This document shows, piece by piece, positions 14,601-26,327 of a DNA stretch of 64,000 nt. A program made the position numbers and the translations under genes. Below the pieces are notes generated by a model. It had not been told where the DNA came from, ran no database searches, and saw nothing but the letters and a program-made list of their open reading frames with translations. Position 1 is the first letter of the stretch, and the number at the start of each line of letters is the position of its first letter. The stretch spans positions 61,937,686-62,001,685 of the forward strand of contig OX392529.1 in assembly GCA_947623455.1 (NCBI GenBank), in the 5' to 3' direction. The stretch is from Mimachlamys varia. Taxonomy: Eukaryota; Mollusca; Bivalvia; Pectinida; Pectinidae.

Positions 14601-16285
14601 AGTGAATATAGCCTCTATAATGGAGGATGTGAAATGGCACATCTTCAATGACCTGGATCATTGAGGATGTGACAGAGAGTGAAAGTGAATATAGATCCTG
14701 ATCATTGAGGATGCTAAATGACCAATCTTCAATTACCTGGATCATTGAGTATGTGACAGAGAGTGAAAGTGAATAAAGCCCATGATCACTGGGCAAGTAA
14801 AAAGAGTGATAACGACTGTAGCCCCGAAGAATGTGAAATAGCATATCTTCAATGACCTGGATCATTGAGGATGTGACCTAGAGTGAAAGAAGTGAATATA
14901 GCCTCTATAATGGAGGATGTGAAATGGCACATCTTCAATTTGACCTGGATCATTGAGGATGTGAGAGAGTGAAAGTGAATATAGTCCCTATAATGGAGGA
15001 TATGAAATGGCACATCTTCAATGACCTGGATCATTGAGGATGTGACAGAGAGTGAAACAAATATAGTCTTGGGAGTATGGAAGATGTGAAATGTCACATC
15101 CTCAATGAACTAGATCATTGAAGATATTACAGAGAGTGAAAGTGAATATCGCCCCTGATTATTAAGAATGTAAAAAGAGTGAAAACGACTGTAGCCGTGG
15201 AGTATGGAGAATGTGAAATTGCACATCTTCAATGACCTGGATCATTGAGGATGTGACAGAGAGTGAAAGCGAATGTAGCCCCCGATCATTGAGGATGCTA
15301 AATGACCAATCTTCAATTACCTGGATCATGGAGGATGTGACAGAGAGTGAAAATGAATATAGCCCCTGATCATTGGGCAAGTAAAAAGAGTGATAACGAC
15401 TGTAGCCGAAGAATGTGAAATGGCATATCCTCAATGACCTGGATCATTGAGGATGTGACCTAGAGTGAGAATGAATATAGCCCCTGATCATTGAGGATGC
15501 TAAATGACCAATCTTCAATTACCTGGATCATTGAGGATGTGACAAGAGAGTGAAAATGAATATAGCCCCTGATCATTGGGCAAGTAAAAAGAGTGATAAC
15601 GACTGTAGCCGAAGAATGTGGAATGGCACATTTCCAATGACCTGTATCAATGAGGATATGACAGAGTGAAAGTGAATATAGTACCTATAATGGAGGATGT
15701 GAAATGGCATATCTCCATTGACCTGTATCAATGAGGATGTGACAGAGAGTGAAAGTGAATATAGCCTCTATAATGGAGGATGTGAAATGGCACATCTTCA
15801 ATGACCTGGATCATTGAGGATGTGACAGAGAGTGAAAGTGACTATAGCCCCTATAATGGAGGATGTAAAATATCACATCTTCAATGACCTGGATCATTGA
15901 AGATATTACAGAGAGTGAAAGTGAATATAGCCCCTAATTATCAATAATGTAAAAAGAGTGAAAACGACTGTAGCCCTGAAGTATGGAGTGAAAAGAAAGT
16001 AGTGAAATGTCACATCCTCAATACCTGGATAATTGAGGATATTACAGAAATGGAAAGTGAATGTGACGGAGAGTGAAATTGAATGTGGCCCCCGGAGTAT
16101 TGATGATATGACAGAGTGAAAAAATGTAGCCCTGGAGCATAGAAGATGTGAAATGTCACATCCTCAATGACCTGAATCATTGAGGATGTGACAGAGAGTG
16201 AAAGTGAATGTAGCCCTGAATCACTGTGGATGTGATGGAGAGTGAAAACGACTGTATCCCTGGAGCATGGAGGATGAAACAGAGA
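11690..16285. repeat. Satellite, about 83-bp composite unit with 2.09-kb higher-order duplication
   Basis: The unit contains gaggatgtgaaatggcacat, cttcaatgacctggatcatt, gaggatgtgacagagagtg and aaagtgaatatagcccct. The half-unit gaggatgtga occurs twice per unit, so the 83-bp repeat itself looks like a diverged dimer. Long blocks recur almost unchanged: text at 12759-13344 reappears at 14849-15434, an exact 2,090-bp shift, and 12083-12274 reappears at 14089-14280. The apparent - strand proteins (repeats of IEDVPFHILHY or SVTSSMIQV) are translations of the repeat. Confidence 0.95.
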
Positions 16286-16570
16286 TACCTGTAAGAGTTG
16301 CTAGAAACAATACCTGTAGAAGTTAATCAGAACAATTCCTGTAGAAATTGATTAGAACAATACCTGTAGAAATTGATTAAAACAATATCTGTAAACATTG
16401 ATCAGAACAATACCTGTAGAAATTGATTAGAACAATACCTGAAGAAATTGATTAAAACAATATCTGTAAGAGTTTATTAGAACAATACACGTAAGAGTTT
16501 ATTAAAACAATACATGTAAAAGTTGATTAAATCAATACCTGTAGGAGTTCATTAGAACAATCCCCCTAGG
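16286..16570. repeat. 25-bp tandem array, about 11 copies
   Basis: The unit resembles cctgtagaaattgattagaa plus caata. Substitutions accumulate towards the right (agagtttattagaacaatac, aggagttcattagaacaatc). It directly abuts the 83-bp satellite but shares no obvious sequence with it. Confidence 0.85.
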
Positions 16571-17505
16571 AATTAATCAGCTTATTAGCTTTAGTAATTA
16601 ATTTTCATTATAATTTAAGCTCCTTTATTTTGTTCAGATGTTTAAACTGTGTCATTTTTCTTTTAGAATGAAATTACGAAAAGTTCAAATTCTTGAACCA
16701 ATCCGCAGACCACTTTGTATTCGTAAAATTCATTTCATTTGCGCTTGTTCAGTAACTTTTCTAGATATTTATTATTGAATAATTTTCCTGTGTAATTTAT
16801 TTGCTCGTTGATATCAAAATGATTATATCAAGTCACAGTAATGCTACAGAATATATAATAAAGTCTCAGTGATAGCTATGTAGTGGAAAAACTTCATGAT
16901 TTACAATCAGTATATTTCAAGGCAAGAAAATTCTTATCAGAAAATGTCTAAAAATGGAACTCTTCTTCATGGAGATACAAAATGTTTAGTAGGACTCTCT
17001 GCCTTAATCTTTCCAATTTTTAAATCAACACTTTCAGAATAAATATTCTGCAAAAAAATAAATTGAGACACTTTTTTTGTGAGAGATTTTTTTCCGTGTT
17101 TTTGTGGGTTTTTATAAAACTGTTTATAAAATCATCAACATGTTTCTTTCTCCTTTTTTTGGTTTTGTCATTCATTACAGAAAACATTTATTGTAGTTAT
17201 TGTAGTGAGTTTTACAGAGCTAATGATTGTATTATTGAAATGGAATCTATATCAGATATGTCTAATATGCTCCTTTAAAGATTTTTCTTGGTATTCTTAT
17301 TTTAATATTTTAATATGTCAGAAGTTTCACAAAACTTTGACCTGACTTTGATTGTCGCTTTGGAATACTTAGGTTGTCTCCCCTAAAATATTTTCATTGT
17401 TGGGCTAAACCGTGACACACACACATTCCAGATGTAGAATTTCATTTAAATAAAACCATTTTTTCACAAATAACTTCTCTGGACTTCTTAAAATATGTCA
17501 TGTTA
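16571..17505. other. Gene-free AT-rich stretch
   Basis: The + strand frame at 17063-17278 (71 codons, very rich in F and L) reflects T-rich composition and has no recognisable domain. Nothing else is supported. Confidence 0.4.
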
Positions 17506-18560
17506 ACTGTCGTCTCGAATATAAATTATAGACTACTTTTCTCCAGCTATAATTCAAAATATAGAAATTGTATTAATGAAAACCGCTTCTTTATGAGTGT
17601 CTATTAATTTTCTCCAGCTACATTGTTTTAATTCAAAATATTTAAATTATTGTGAAAATTGCTACTTTATGGAGTTTTTTGTTACTTTTCTCCTGCTATT
17701 ATTCATTATATGAAAATCATTGAAAACTGCTACTTTATGGAGTTTTTTGTAACTTTTCTCCAGCTACAATTCCAAATATGGAAATCATTGTGAAATCTGC
17801 ATCTTTATCATCAAGATGTTTTATTTTGTATTTTTTCTCCAGCTACATTGTTTAATTCAAAATATGGAAATATTGTGAAACTGCCACTTTATGGAGTTTT
17901 TTGTTAATTTCCCCCCGCTATAATTCAAAATATGAAAATCATTGAAAACTGCTGCTTTAGGGAGTTTTTTGTAACTTTTCTCCAGCTATATATAATTCAA
18001 ATATGGAAATTATTGTGAAAATTGCTACTTTATGGATTTTTTTGCCATTTTTCTGCAGCTGTAATTCCAAATATGATAATTGTCATGAAAACTGCTTCTT
18101 TATGGATTTTTTTTTTTTGTTATTTTCTCCAGTTATAATCAAAGTATGGAAATAATTATGAAAATGCCACTTTATGGAGTTTTTTTTGCTATTTTCCTCC
18201 ATCTGTAATTCCAAATGGTTATAATTGTCTTAACATTCCAAAATACGTTATGTATGTAGTTGGTGTTATAGAATTATGGAAATTATTGTGAGAACTTCTT
18301 TTTTATGGATTTTTTTGTTATTTTTCTCCAGCCCTATACATGTTATTCATAATATGGAAATTGTTATTGTGAAAACTGTTGATATATTGATTTTCTCCAG
18401 CTTTAATTAAAAAAGGAACATAGTTGTCCAAACCTTTAAAATATGTACAGTGCATTTTTGGTTTATATGGAAATGAATGTGAAAACTCCTTTTTTTATGC
18501 AGTTTGTTGTTATTTTTTTCTCCAGTTTTAATTCAAAATAGGTCATTATTGTAATCATAT
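17506..18560. repeat. Degenerate tandem array, about 85-90-bp unit, about 11 copies
   Basis: Each unit contains ttttctccagctataattc, aaaatatggaaattattg, tgaaaactgctactttatgg and agttttttgttac, with indels and substitutions. The segment tttctccag is a polypyrimidine-AG motif resembling a 3' splice site and occurs in nearly every copy. No unit encodes anything recognisable. Confidence 0.8.
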
Positions 18561-19600
18561 CGTTCATAAATGACCACTGAATTTATGCAGTGACTTAAAT
18601 AAGGAACATCCGATAGTAGTGGTTTTTCTCCAGGTGCTCTGGTTTCCGCCACTGATAGTAGCTGTTAAGTAACTTAATTTATATCTAGTATTTGTAATTG
18701 TATATATTTCCAAATGGTTTTTACTTTCGCTGTTCATATTTGTATACCCCAGTCATTAAAATGTAATAATGTATGTCCAGCATTATCCCTAGCCTTTGTT
18801 GTTCTCTTTTGCTCCAAAATAAATTCGAGAAGCTTTATTTATTTGCCTTGTGGTTGTGATGTGAAGAATTAACTAAACAGCAAGGAACTGTAAACATGTA
18901 CTTAAATATAAAAGACATGATAATGAATTTTGTTAGAGCATAGCTTTTCTAAAACTGATTTAAAACTGTATATTCTGGTTCTATCCTTCGGTTCTAGAAT
19001 GTATGTACTTCAGTATGTATTATTATGCACATAAAGTACTGGTATGTTTACAGTTTCTATCTGAAATGAAAGACATCTGCAGAATGTATAGTTTGATCAT
19101 TAATTGGTAGAACTGAAAAAAAAATCGCGTAGGAAAGGGAGATAATCTTCATTTTCACCCTTTAACTTTAATATTATTATGGGAATACATCCTTAGCTAA
19201 GGGAAATAACTCTGCTCACTATGCTTATTGACAATTAAGAATGGCCGGTCAAATAGATTGAAGTTCTGATATGCATAAAATCACCATTTCTTGTTTGCAA
19301 TGAGATTTATTTGCATTTTAGAATTATCAAACATATTGTGAAAACCAAAATTAAATTAATTAAACAAAATAAAATAAAAGATTAAAGAAAAAAAAAGGAG
19401 GACACTGAAAGACCTAATTAAAGTTGTGTCTACCACAGGGGCCTGCAAGAGAATATGTTAAATATATCTTTTACCCAAACTAAGGTTTTTAGTGTAAAAT
19501 GGAAATTTTTGAGGTAAAGCTAATAATCGAAAATTGATCTAAATTCCCCCAAAGTGGAAAATTAAGCTGCTTTAAAAGCCTTTATTACTGTATACATGAA
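18561..19600. other. Gene-free stretch with a short SINE-tail fragment near 18614-18665
   Basis: The text gtggtttttctccaggtgct, followed by ctggtttccgcc, resembles the 3' part of the tRNA-related SINE seen again at 41816-41945. The rest is AT-rich with no supported feature. Confidence 0.4.
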
Positions 19601-20060
19601 ATCCATACATGTAACCGTTAGTGCCAATACAGTTGTAACAAATTCGCAGGTCCCTGTGATCTTAATATGTAACAGTTTATACAGTTGTAACAAATTCGCA
19701 GGTCCCTGTGATCCCAAAATGTAAGTTAGTGGCAATGCAGTTGTAACAAATTCTCAGGTCCGTGTGATCTTAGTATGTAAGTTAGTGACAATACAGTTGT
19801 AACACATTCTCAGGTCCCTGTGATCCCAATATGTAACAGTCGGTGCCAATACAGTTGTAACAAAGTATCAGGCCCCTGTGATCTTAATATGTAACAGTTA
19901 ATACAGCTGTAACAAATTCGCAGGTCCCTGTGATCTTTATATGTAACAGTTAGTGGCAATACAGTTGTAACAAATTATCAGGTCCCTGTGATCCAAATAT
20001 GTAAGTTAGTGATCATGACAATACAGTTGTAACAAAGTCTCAGGTCCCTGTGATCTAAAG
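19601..20060. repeat. Tandem array, 50-60-bp unit, 8-9 copies
   Basis: The unit contains acagttgtaacaaattcgca, ggtccctgtgatcttaatat and gtaacagttagtgccaat. Unit length varies because some copies lack the agttagtgccaat segment. It has no coding potential. Confidence 0.9.
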
Positions 20061-21814
20061 GGCTTTATTTAGTTTATCATCAATAGCAATGTGTGTTATA
20101 GGACTGTAACAACATTTGCTAAAACTTTCATTGCTTAAATGAAAAGAAAATCTCAACCAATCAGAAAGCCGCATTCTGTATACAATCAATGGAAAATTAA
20201 CTATTCTTTAATCATCATCATTATCATTTAACTGGCTAATGAAATAAATAATGAGATTCAAACATAACAACACAAAAATTAAATTTAAAAAAAAAAGAAT
20301 CATTTAGTTAATTTATAGAGTGAAAAGTTTTTCCCACTTCGTCAACCTTATCAAGTTTTTTTTTTAAGTTACATCATCCTAGATTTTATAAGAATGCTGT
20401 AAGAGTATTTGGAACCTTTACACTCTCTTCAAACTATTTGTTTATATTTAGAAAAGAATAGTAAGGTATATAATGTTTGGACTAGAAAAAATTGTATTGA
20501 ATTTAGATTTCTTGACTCCAGAAATGTATCTCTATAATATTGAAGAAAACTGATCTTTATATGATATGTTAGAATAAATTTATAGAAGATGAGGTAACAC
20601 ACACATGTGCTGCACCTTTTAAATTTAGTAATAGATACAGCATGCGGAAAAAATGAATTAAACTGCACCATACAGCTGTTTCATCCTTCTAGGACTCTTC
20701 AGTGATGCTAGGGGCCAAAAGCTAGGAATCGATCCATAATTTCTAAACTAATGTAGAAGCAGGAGGGTCAGGTGCGTAAAACCCCTTTAATTTATGAATT
20801 TAGAAGTAAAATTTAACTAGTTCTGTTAAATTTCAAATCGTGTAAAGTGTAGAATATGCCAGAATTCACCTTTGTTTATATTCATTTCAATTGCAGCATG
20901 CACATAAAAACAAGGCATGGTCACCTGGCATGATCACGAACAATCGGATAACTTTTATTTACAAATAAAAAACATTTTAAGTCGCAGATAAACTGTCAGT
21001 TTACAATTAAATACTCAAATGAACATCCTTGTAGCATAAAGAGATATGAACAGGTGTTCCAGATAGGTATGCGGCCTCTTGTAAACACATGCAGACATAC
21101 GTGTAACTCGGGCAAGGGCTATATGACCACATTCATCTCTTATCAGTACATGTTGTGATTCCGTTCATAGTATACATACTTAACTCGTTATTACATGATA
21201 TTGAAAATTGCCTAAATTAGGGAGTTTATGTGCCTCATCTTCTATTCTATCAGTAGCTTAGATCAATTTAAATTCCCACTGTTTTTGCCCCAAACATCAC
21301 CTATGATGTCATCAATAAACGAAGTCAAGAAAATTCATTGAAAAAAGTTGGAAATACTAAGAATATAAAGCGAAATAAAAAGGATTGAAAGACTTTTGGC
21401 ACAAAACTGTATGTGCACTTGAGAAATGAGTCGAAATCTAGACGGCTATAGTTGGCATAGAAAGTTTTTTCACGACAAATGCTTTTTATAGCCATTTTTT
21501 TTGCTTTGTTGCAATATGAAAAAGCTCTACTATCTCATTTTTACGCTATTTCTTAAAGACTGATCATTGAAAGTGTCATTGTGTTGCCATAAACAACTTG
21601 ATCATGTTTGATATACGGGAAATATTATGCAACAAAGTGGAACATTTTGATCTAATGGTGGGTTTTTTTATTTTTACATACCTTGTTGTAACTGGAACAC
21701 TTTTGACTTTTAACTCCAAAATAAAGAAAAAAGTAGTAACTGGACAAAAAGAGGCAAATGACACAACAGACTTTTCATCTGCTGCTAACTCGAGTTTGCT
21801 CTGGCCCCAACACC
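20061..21814. other. Gene-free stretch
   Basis: No convincing gene. Overlapping frames at 20429-20671 and 21576-21825 are 60-80 codons with no motif, and frames open on both strands at the same place argue against coding. Confidence 0.4.
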
Positions 21815-21822
21815 ATACCTGG

Positions 21823-22485
21823 TAGTGTTGGGAAATCGGTTAAACATTTCAATTGATCATCGGTTAGAATCGATTCGTCTGACCGATTCGATAATCGATA
21901 AAGTAATCGGTTACATAAACTTAATGAATTTTGGATACTTTTAGGTATTTTGCTTTTAGCGACACTGGATTCGATATAAACCATGTGGTGAATTGGTCTC
22001 CATAATAGTGCATGATATTACTATAGGCAGTCTATACAATAGAAAAAGAATTTCAAAATTGTAAATTGTTATAAAATTTGCCTTTTAAGAACTACTATAC
22101 TTTAATAAACTAGATAAGTCTGCGAGACATAAATGCCCCCTTCGGTTCCCCCATATAGATATAGTTATTCAAGTTTATTACATATGCGAAGTTTTGATGA
22201 CAATCGGAATCGGTAGCTATTTAAATAAGCTGGTTACCATGGTTACATTACCATTTGACGGGACGGGACTGGTTGTTGTTGGGTAACACGTACTATATGC
22301 CCCCCCCCCCCCTCCCATTGCATGGCGGCGGGGGAGAGGGGGCATAACAATTGTAAGTTTGGTTATATTATTTTTGTTCCATATATGACCGATTAATCGA
22401 TTATAAGAAAGTATAATCGATGATCGCATCGGAAGAGTGTCAATTACTGATTAATCGATTATATCCGATCATCGCCCCATCACTC
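21823..22485. mobile_element. Non-autonomous hAT-like element with internal ATCGAT-rich arms
   Basis: The left end is tagtgttgggaaatcgg and the right end, reverse-complemented, is gagtgatggggcgat, matching the T/CAGTGNTGGG termini of hAT transposons. The flanks atacctgg (21815-21822) and atatctag (22486-22493) match at 6 of 8 positions, consistent with a decayed 8-bp target duplication. The interior near both ends is rich in atcgat and gattaatcgatta. A C-rich run with a short GGCGGCGGGG segment lies at 22300-22341. No transposase is visible. Confidence 0.6.
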
Positions 22486-22493
22486 ATATCTAG

Positions 22494-22928
22494 TTTACGA
22501 GAGGAAACTCTGGCTACATCTGCTGCTAACCTTGGCCTTTACTTAACTATGACCAACATGGACAGCTTATCGATTTTCCTATTGTGAACTTTCCCTTTCT
22601 TGATAGTAATATTGATCCCTGTTGATTCAGCCTCTGGGGTTTACATGTCACAGTTAATTTGTTATTCTAGTGCTTGCTCTAAACAAAGTTCTAATGTTCG
22701 CGATAGATGATGCAGGTTGGTGAGACTATGAGCAAATTGTTTGGTCGCCATATTGGTCTCATTGAGAAATATTTTGCATCCTTACACGATATGTTGGACG
22801 CTGTTGAATATGCTAATTAATGTGCTTACTTATTGTGATTGAGAATGATGACTAGATTCTGACTTTGAGGATGTTACGTTCATTGCAGGTGTCGTGGATA
22901 AAGCAAATTATGCTTACTCTTCCGGAAC
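22494..22928. other. Gene-free spacer
   Basis: I see no feature here. Confidence 0.35.
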
Positions 22929-23105
22929 ACCTGGGCCCGTATTCATGAAATGGGGAAATGAAGATCAATGAAGCAGAATACTAATTTCAAAATTTACAAT
23001 TGACGTTTTGATCGTTGACATATTAGAGTCGAGTTTCAGGAAAGCTGGCTTGAGCACAAAAACCATGCTTTAGCATGAGAATGGTTTCATGAATACGGAC
23101 CCTGG
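22929..23105. mobile_element. MITE of about 177 bp
   Basis: The left end cctgggcccgtattcatgaa and the right end ttcatgaatacggaccctgg are nearly perfect inverted copies (about 19 of 21 paired). An inner palindrome catgctttagcatg is also present. It is short and non-coding, so a non-autonomous DNA transposon is the best call. Confidence 0.6.
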
Positions 23106-23399
23106 TCTTACTCTCTTGTATTTTTTTTAAAGGTCTCGATGTACATGTACATGTAAATCTTTCTTTTATTCATATTTTGTTGGTACACTTTGTATATATA
23201 ATAATTACAGCAAGATGCATTAGCTAGTATTTAATGAAGGATCCCCTCTCCAGAGTCAATAAATAGCTTTGTTAAAAACAAAGATTTCTAATACATTGTG
23301 TTTCAATTTAATGTCAAAATGTAATTTTATAAATTTATACATGAATTTTTGTCATTTTAATGGTCGATATCGATTAATGCTCATGATCGTGAATTTAAA

Positions 23400-23455
23400 T
23401 GTAATGGTCATGTGTACAATGTATTCGTGGTAAACACAATTCACAGATTCTAGTT
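23400..23455. repeat. Isolated copy of the 26.3-kb tandem unit
   Basis: The text tggtcatgtgtacaatgtat, then tcgtggtaaacacaattcac, resembles the unit at 26328-26575 (gtcatgtgtattcgtggtaa, then aaactgaattcactg). It lies on the other side of the LINE, suggesting the LINE inserted into or beside this array. Confidence 0.5.
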
Positions 23456-23633
23456 CTTCTACCATATAGTTACCACCTTCAACTAGTTGAAGATCTTGTA
23501 ACGGGATTGGGTTTGTGCTATGCTCAGTGACAGACTTACATATTACATAATAATTCAGTTATTTAGTATTTACTTAGATATACAATGTATATATATGTTT
23601 ACAAATGATGCAAGAAAAGAAAGAGAGAGAGTG

Positions 23634-23687
23634 ACTCCTAACAGCAAAGTGATTGGGAATCCCCTTCCTACAAAGCCTGTTAGGAGT
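23634..23687 (-). other. Stem-loop in the 3' UTR of the LINE
   Basis: actcctaacag (23634-23644) pairs perfectly with ctgttaggagt (23677-23687), enclosing a segment that can form a smaller gattgggaatcccc hairpin. It sits just downstream of the ORF2 stop on the element's own strand. In some LINE families a 3' structure of this kind is recognised by the reverse transcriptase. That role is inference here. Confidence 0.4.
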
Positions 23688-23743
23688 AAACAGCAGGAGA
23701 GAAGAAAAGAAATTATTATGTAAAGTCTGTCAGCTGTTCTAAA

Positions 23744-26308
23744 TTACTCATCATTGGTTGTTTTAGAAGAAAGTTGAGAAAGAGAGGTCTTGAAAGAGTT
23801 GAAAGTGGGAGCACTAACGACGTGTGATGGTAAATTGTTCCAGTCTACAACAGTGCGTGGGAAAAAAGATTGTTGCCTAGCCAATGTTTTTGAATAAATC
23901 TGCTGATATTGATACTGGTGTGAATTTCTAGAAATTCTGGAGGCTCGTTGCAGTCTGTCAGACGTTGGTATGGCTACAGTGCCGTGATGAATCTTATAGA
24001 ACATTTTCAGGCGTGCATCTTTCCTACGGTCTGAAAGGCTGCGCCAACCAAGAGTATCTATCATATCTGTCACACTAGAGGTGTTACGAAAACGGTTTGA
24101 CACATAACGAGCCCCCCTTCTCTGAACCATTTCAATTTTGTTTATATTATTTTTAGTGAATGGATCCCAAACTGAACAGGCATATTCTAAAGAAGGTCTG
24201 ACCAAGGATTTATAAGCCTGTTCTTTAAATGATGTAGAGCTAATTTTCAGGTTTCTTCTGAGAAATCCTAGAGTAGAATTTGCCTTATTACAAATCTGAT
24301 CTACATGAGTATCCCATTTCAAGTCTGATCTGAGGGTTACTCCTAGGTATTTAACAGAATTTACATGTTTTAGAATTTGGCCATGAAGTGAATAATCAAA
24401 ATAAATGGGAGATTTTTTCTTAGAGACTGTTGAAGCATAACACTTACTAGGATGAAAAGCCATGTGCCATTTCTGCTCCCAAGAGGCCAGTTTGTCCAGA
24501 TCAGACTGCAGGGTCCTGGCATCTGTTTCTGACGTAATTGTCAGATACACGATGGTATCATCCGCAAACAGTCTGACCTTGGACTTAAGGCCAAATGGCA
24601 TGTCGTTAATATAAAATAAAAACAGACTTGGGCCTAGAACAGATCCCTGGGGAACACCGGATAGAACATGAACATATTCAGATTTGACGCCTTCCACAAG
24701 TACTGATTGGGTTCTATTATTAAGAAAATTGGAGATCCAAGATGTTGTTTTCTCATCAATACCATAGTGAATTAGTTTGTTGACAAGTAAAGAGTGACTG
24801 ACCTTGTCGAACGCTTTAGAAAAGTCCATGACCAAAATATCTGTTTGTTTAGAATCATCTAAAGTTTTAGTAATATCATCAAAAAATTCCAAGAGTTGTG
24901 TTTCACAGGACCTAGATTTCCGAAAACCATGCTGAAGAGGGTACAAAATATTGTGTCGATCAGAATGAGACATTATGTTTGATACTATGACATGCTCCAT
25001 CAGCTTACAACAAATACAAGTTAACGATATTGGCCTGTAATTTACCGGATCATATTTTTGGCCCTTTTTAAAGATGGGAACAATGTGGGCTGTCTTCCAA
25101 TCTTGAGGTACAATGCCAGAATCTAGAGAAAAATTGAAAATGATACTCAAGATTGGTGCTATTTCACTGGATAATTCCTTCAAGACTATTGGACTCAAGT
25201 CATCTGGGCCTGGTGCTTTGGAACAATTAAGATTTTTCAATAATTTTAGAATGCCATCTGATGAAATAATAGGCGTGTCCATAGTAGGAAATGTCTGATT
25301 AGAGTCCATGTAATTTTCGTTGACAAAAACATCAGAGGAAATGGTTTTAGAAGAGGAGAATACAGATTCAAACTGCTTGTTAAGCAGATTGGCCTTAGAA
25401 TACGAGTCTGAAATGAGCTTTCCCTCCTGCTTCAAGTGGGGGATTCCGGAGTAGTCTGTTTTTTTGTGTTTAATGTAAGCCCAAAATTTTTTCATACATT
25501 TGAAAGTTCCAGTGATCGAGGTTTCTTTTGGAGTGACTATGTCTTGGATGTATGTCCAGTACTCTTGACGAATCTTTTTTTGAATTAAGTGTTTTAACTC
25601 TTTATATTTCTTTGTTGTGTTTGGGTCACCTGATTTTTTTGATTTTTTGTACAGTCTATTACGTTTACTGATCAGATGTTTAATTTCATGTGATATCCAG
25701 GGCTGACTTTCTTTTGGTTTTGATAATTTATGTGGGATATGTGTTTTTACAAGAGAGATCAGAAGCGACTTGAAATCACACCAGATGGTATTAGTGTCAA
25801 GAATATGTTTGTTGCTAGAAGATTGGAGTTTATCATGGAAATTACGTAGCTCATTCTTCATAGAATCCCAATTAGCCTTTTTGTAAAGTGGAATTTGCCT
25901 TGGAATCTGTTTATGCCTTGCAGTAGAGGCCAGGAATTCGACAAACACAATGTCGTGGTCGGAGATGCCAGGCATCACATCAATACGGGGGACTAAGTTA
26001 GGGTGGTTGGTAATGACAAGATCCAAGATGTTATTGTTTCTAGTTGGTTTTTCAACAAGTTGGGTAAGACCTGCATCATCAAGTGAGTTGCCAAAGTTAT
26101 AGTGGATGTTAGAGTGAAGGGTATTGGGTTTAAGAATTTTATGCTCCCAATCCCAACCTGGGAGATTGAAGTCACCCCCAATGAGTAAACTGGCATTATG
26201 AATAGTACTAGCCTTTTTTACAGATATATCGAAGTTTGCCAAATTAGATTCATCAGATGTTTTAGGGTTATAAAAAGAACATAGATACAAGGTTTTACAT
26301 CCAGTCAT
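23744..26308 (-). CDS. LINE ORF2 fragment: endonuclease C-part plus reverse transcriptase
   Basis: An uninterrupted 854-residue frame encodes the retrotransposition enzyme of a non-LTR element, which nicks the target and reverse-transcribes its own RNA there. Residues about 42-52 hold GGDFNLPGWDW and about residue 115 holds GISDHD, both from the APE-type endonuclease. The reverse-transcriptase core follows, with KAPGPDD near 365, SKAFDKVSH, GVPQGSVLGP and the catalytic FADD at 581-584. The C-terminus has FPRTVVDWNNLP, common in invertebrate Jockey/CR1-like elements. The annotated Met is not the true start: the frame stays open upstream (VWAKVE) to about 26327, where the element is cut, so about 130 endonuclease residues and ORF1 are missing. 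The intact frame suggests a recent insertion. It is not expected to move without the missing 5' part. Confidence 0.9.
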   Translation of the reverse strand: MTGCKTLYLCSFYNPKTSDESNLANFDISVKKASTIHNASLLIGGDFNLPGWDWEHKILKPNTLHSNIHYNFGNSLDDAGLTQLVEKPTRNNNILDLVITNHPNLVPRIDVMPGISDHDIVFVEFLASTARHKQIPRQIPLYKKANWDSMKNELRNFHDKLQSSSNKHILDTNTIWCDFKSLLISLVKTHIPHKLSKPKESQPWISHEIKHLISKRNRLYKKSKKSGDPNTTKKYKELKHLIQKKIRQEYWTYIQDIVTPKETSITGTFKCMKKFWAYIKHKKTDYSGIPHLKQEGKLISDSYSKANLLNKQFESVFSSSKTISSDVFVNENYMDSNQTFPTMDTPIISSDGILKLLKNLNCSKAPGPDDLSPIVLKELSSEIAPILSIIFNFSLDSGIVPQDWKTAHIVPIFKKGQKYDPVNYRPISLTCICCKLMEHVIVSNIMSHSDRHNILYPLQHGFRKSRSCETQLLEFFDDITKTLDDSKQTDILVMDFSKAFDKVSHSLLVNKLIHYGIDEKTTSWISNFLNNRTQSVLVEGVKSEYVHVLSGVPQGSVLGPSLFLFYINDMPFGLKSKVRLFADDTIVYLTITSETDARTLQSDLDKLASWEQKWHMAFHPSKCYASTVSKKKSPIYFDYSLHGQILKHVNSVKYLGVTLRSDLKWDTHVDQICNKANSTLGFLRRNLKISSTSFKEQAYKSLVRPSLEYACSVWDPFTKNNINKIEMVQRRGARYVSNRFRNTSSVTDMIDTLGWRSLSDRRKDARLKMFYKIHHGTVAIPTSDRLQRASRISRNSHQYQYQQIYSKTLARQQSFFPRTVVDWNNLPSHVVSAPTFNSFKTSLSQLSSKTTNDE

Positions 26309-26327
26309 TTCAACTTTCGCCCAAACT

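Larger units (their letters stand above)
23456..26327 (-). mobile_element. 5'-truncated non-LTR retrotransposon (LINE, Jockey/CR1-like group)
   Basis: The element reads right to left. Its 5' end is cut inside the endonuclease domain at about 26327, exactly where a tandem repeat (tatattgacgttg) begins, as expected from incomplete reverse transcription. The long frame at 23744-26308 encodes the rest of ORF2. The 3' untranslated part runs below 23744 and includes a stem-loop at 23634-23687. The left limit is approximate: no clear poly-A tail or target duplication is visible. Confidence 0.85.

Noticed and set aside
11690..15434. - strand frames of 60-96 codons (SVTSSMIQVIEDVPFH type)
   Set aside because: Translations of the 83-bp satellite, duplicated exactly with the 2,090-bp repeat; not genes.
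16286..16570. CRISPR-like regular array
   Set aside because: The 25-bp units are contiguous with no unique spacers, and the DNA is eukaryotic. The same holds for all other arrays here.
22300..22345. C-rich run and GGCGGCGGGGG segment as a G-quadruplex regulator
   Set aside because: It lies inside a non-autonomous transposon with no gene nearby; likely a simple homopolymer tract.
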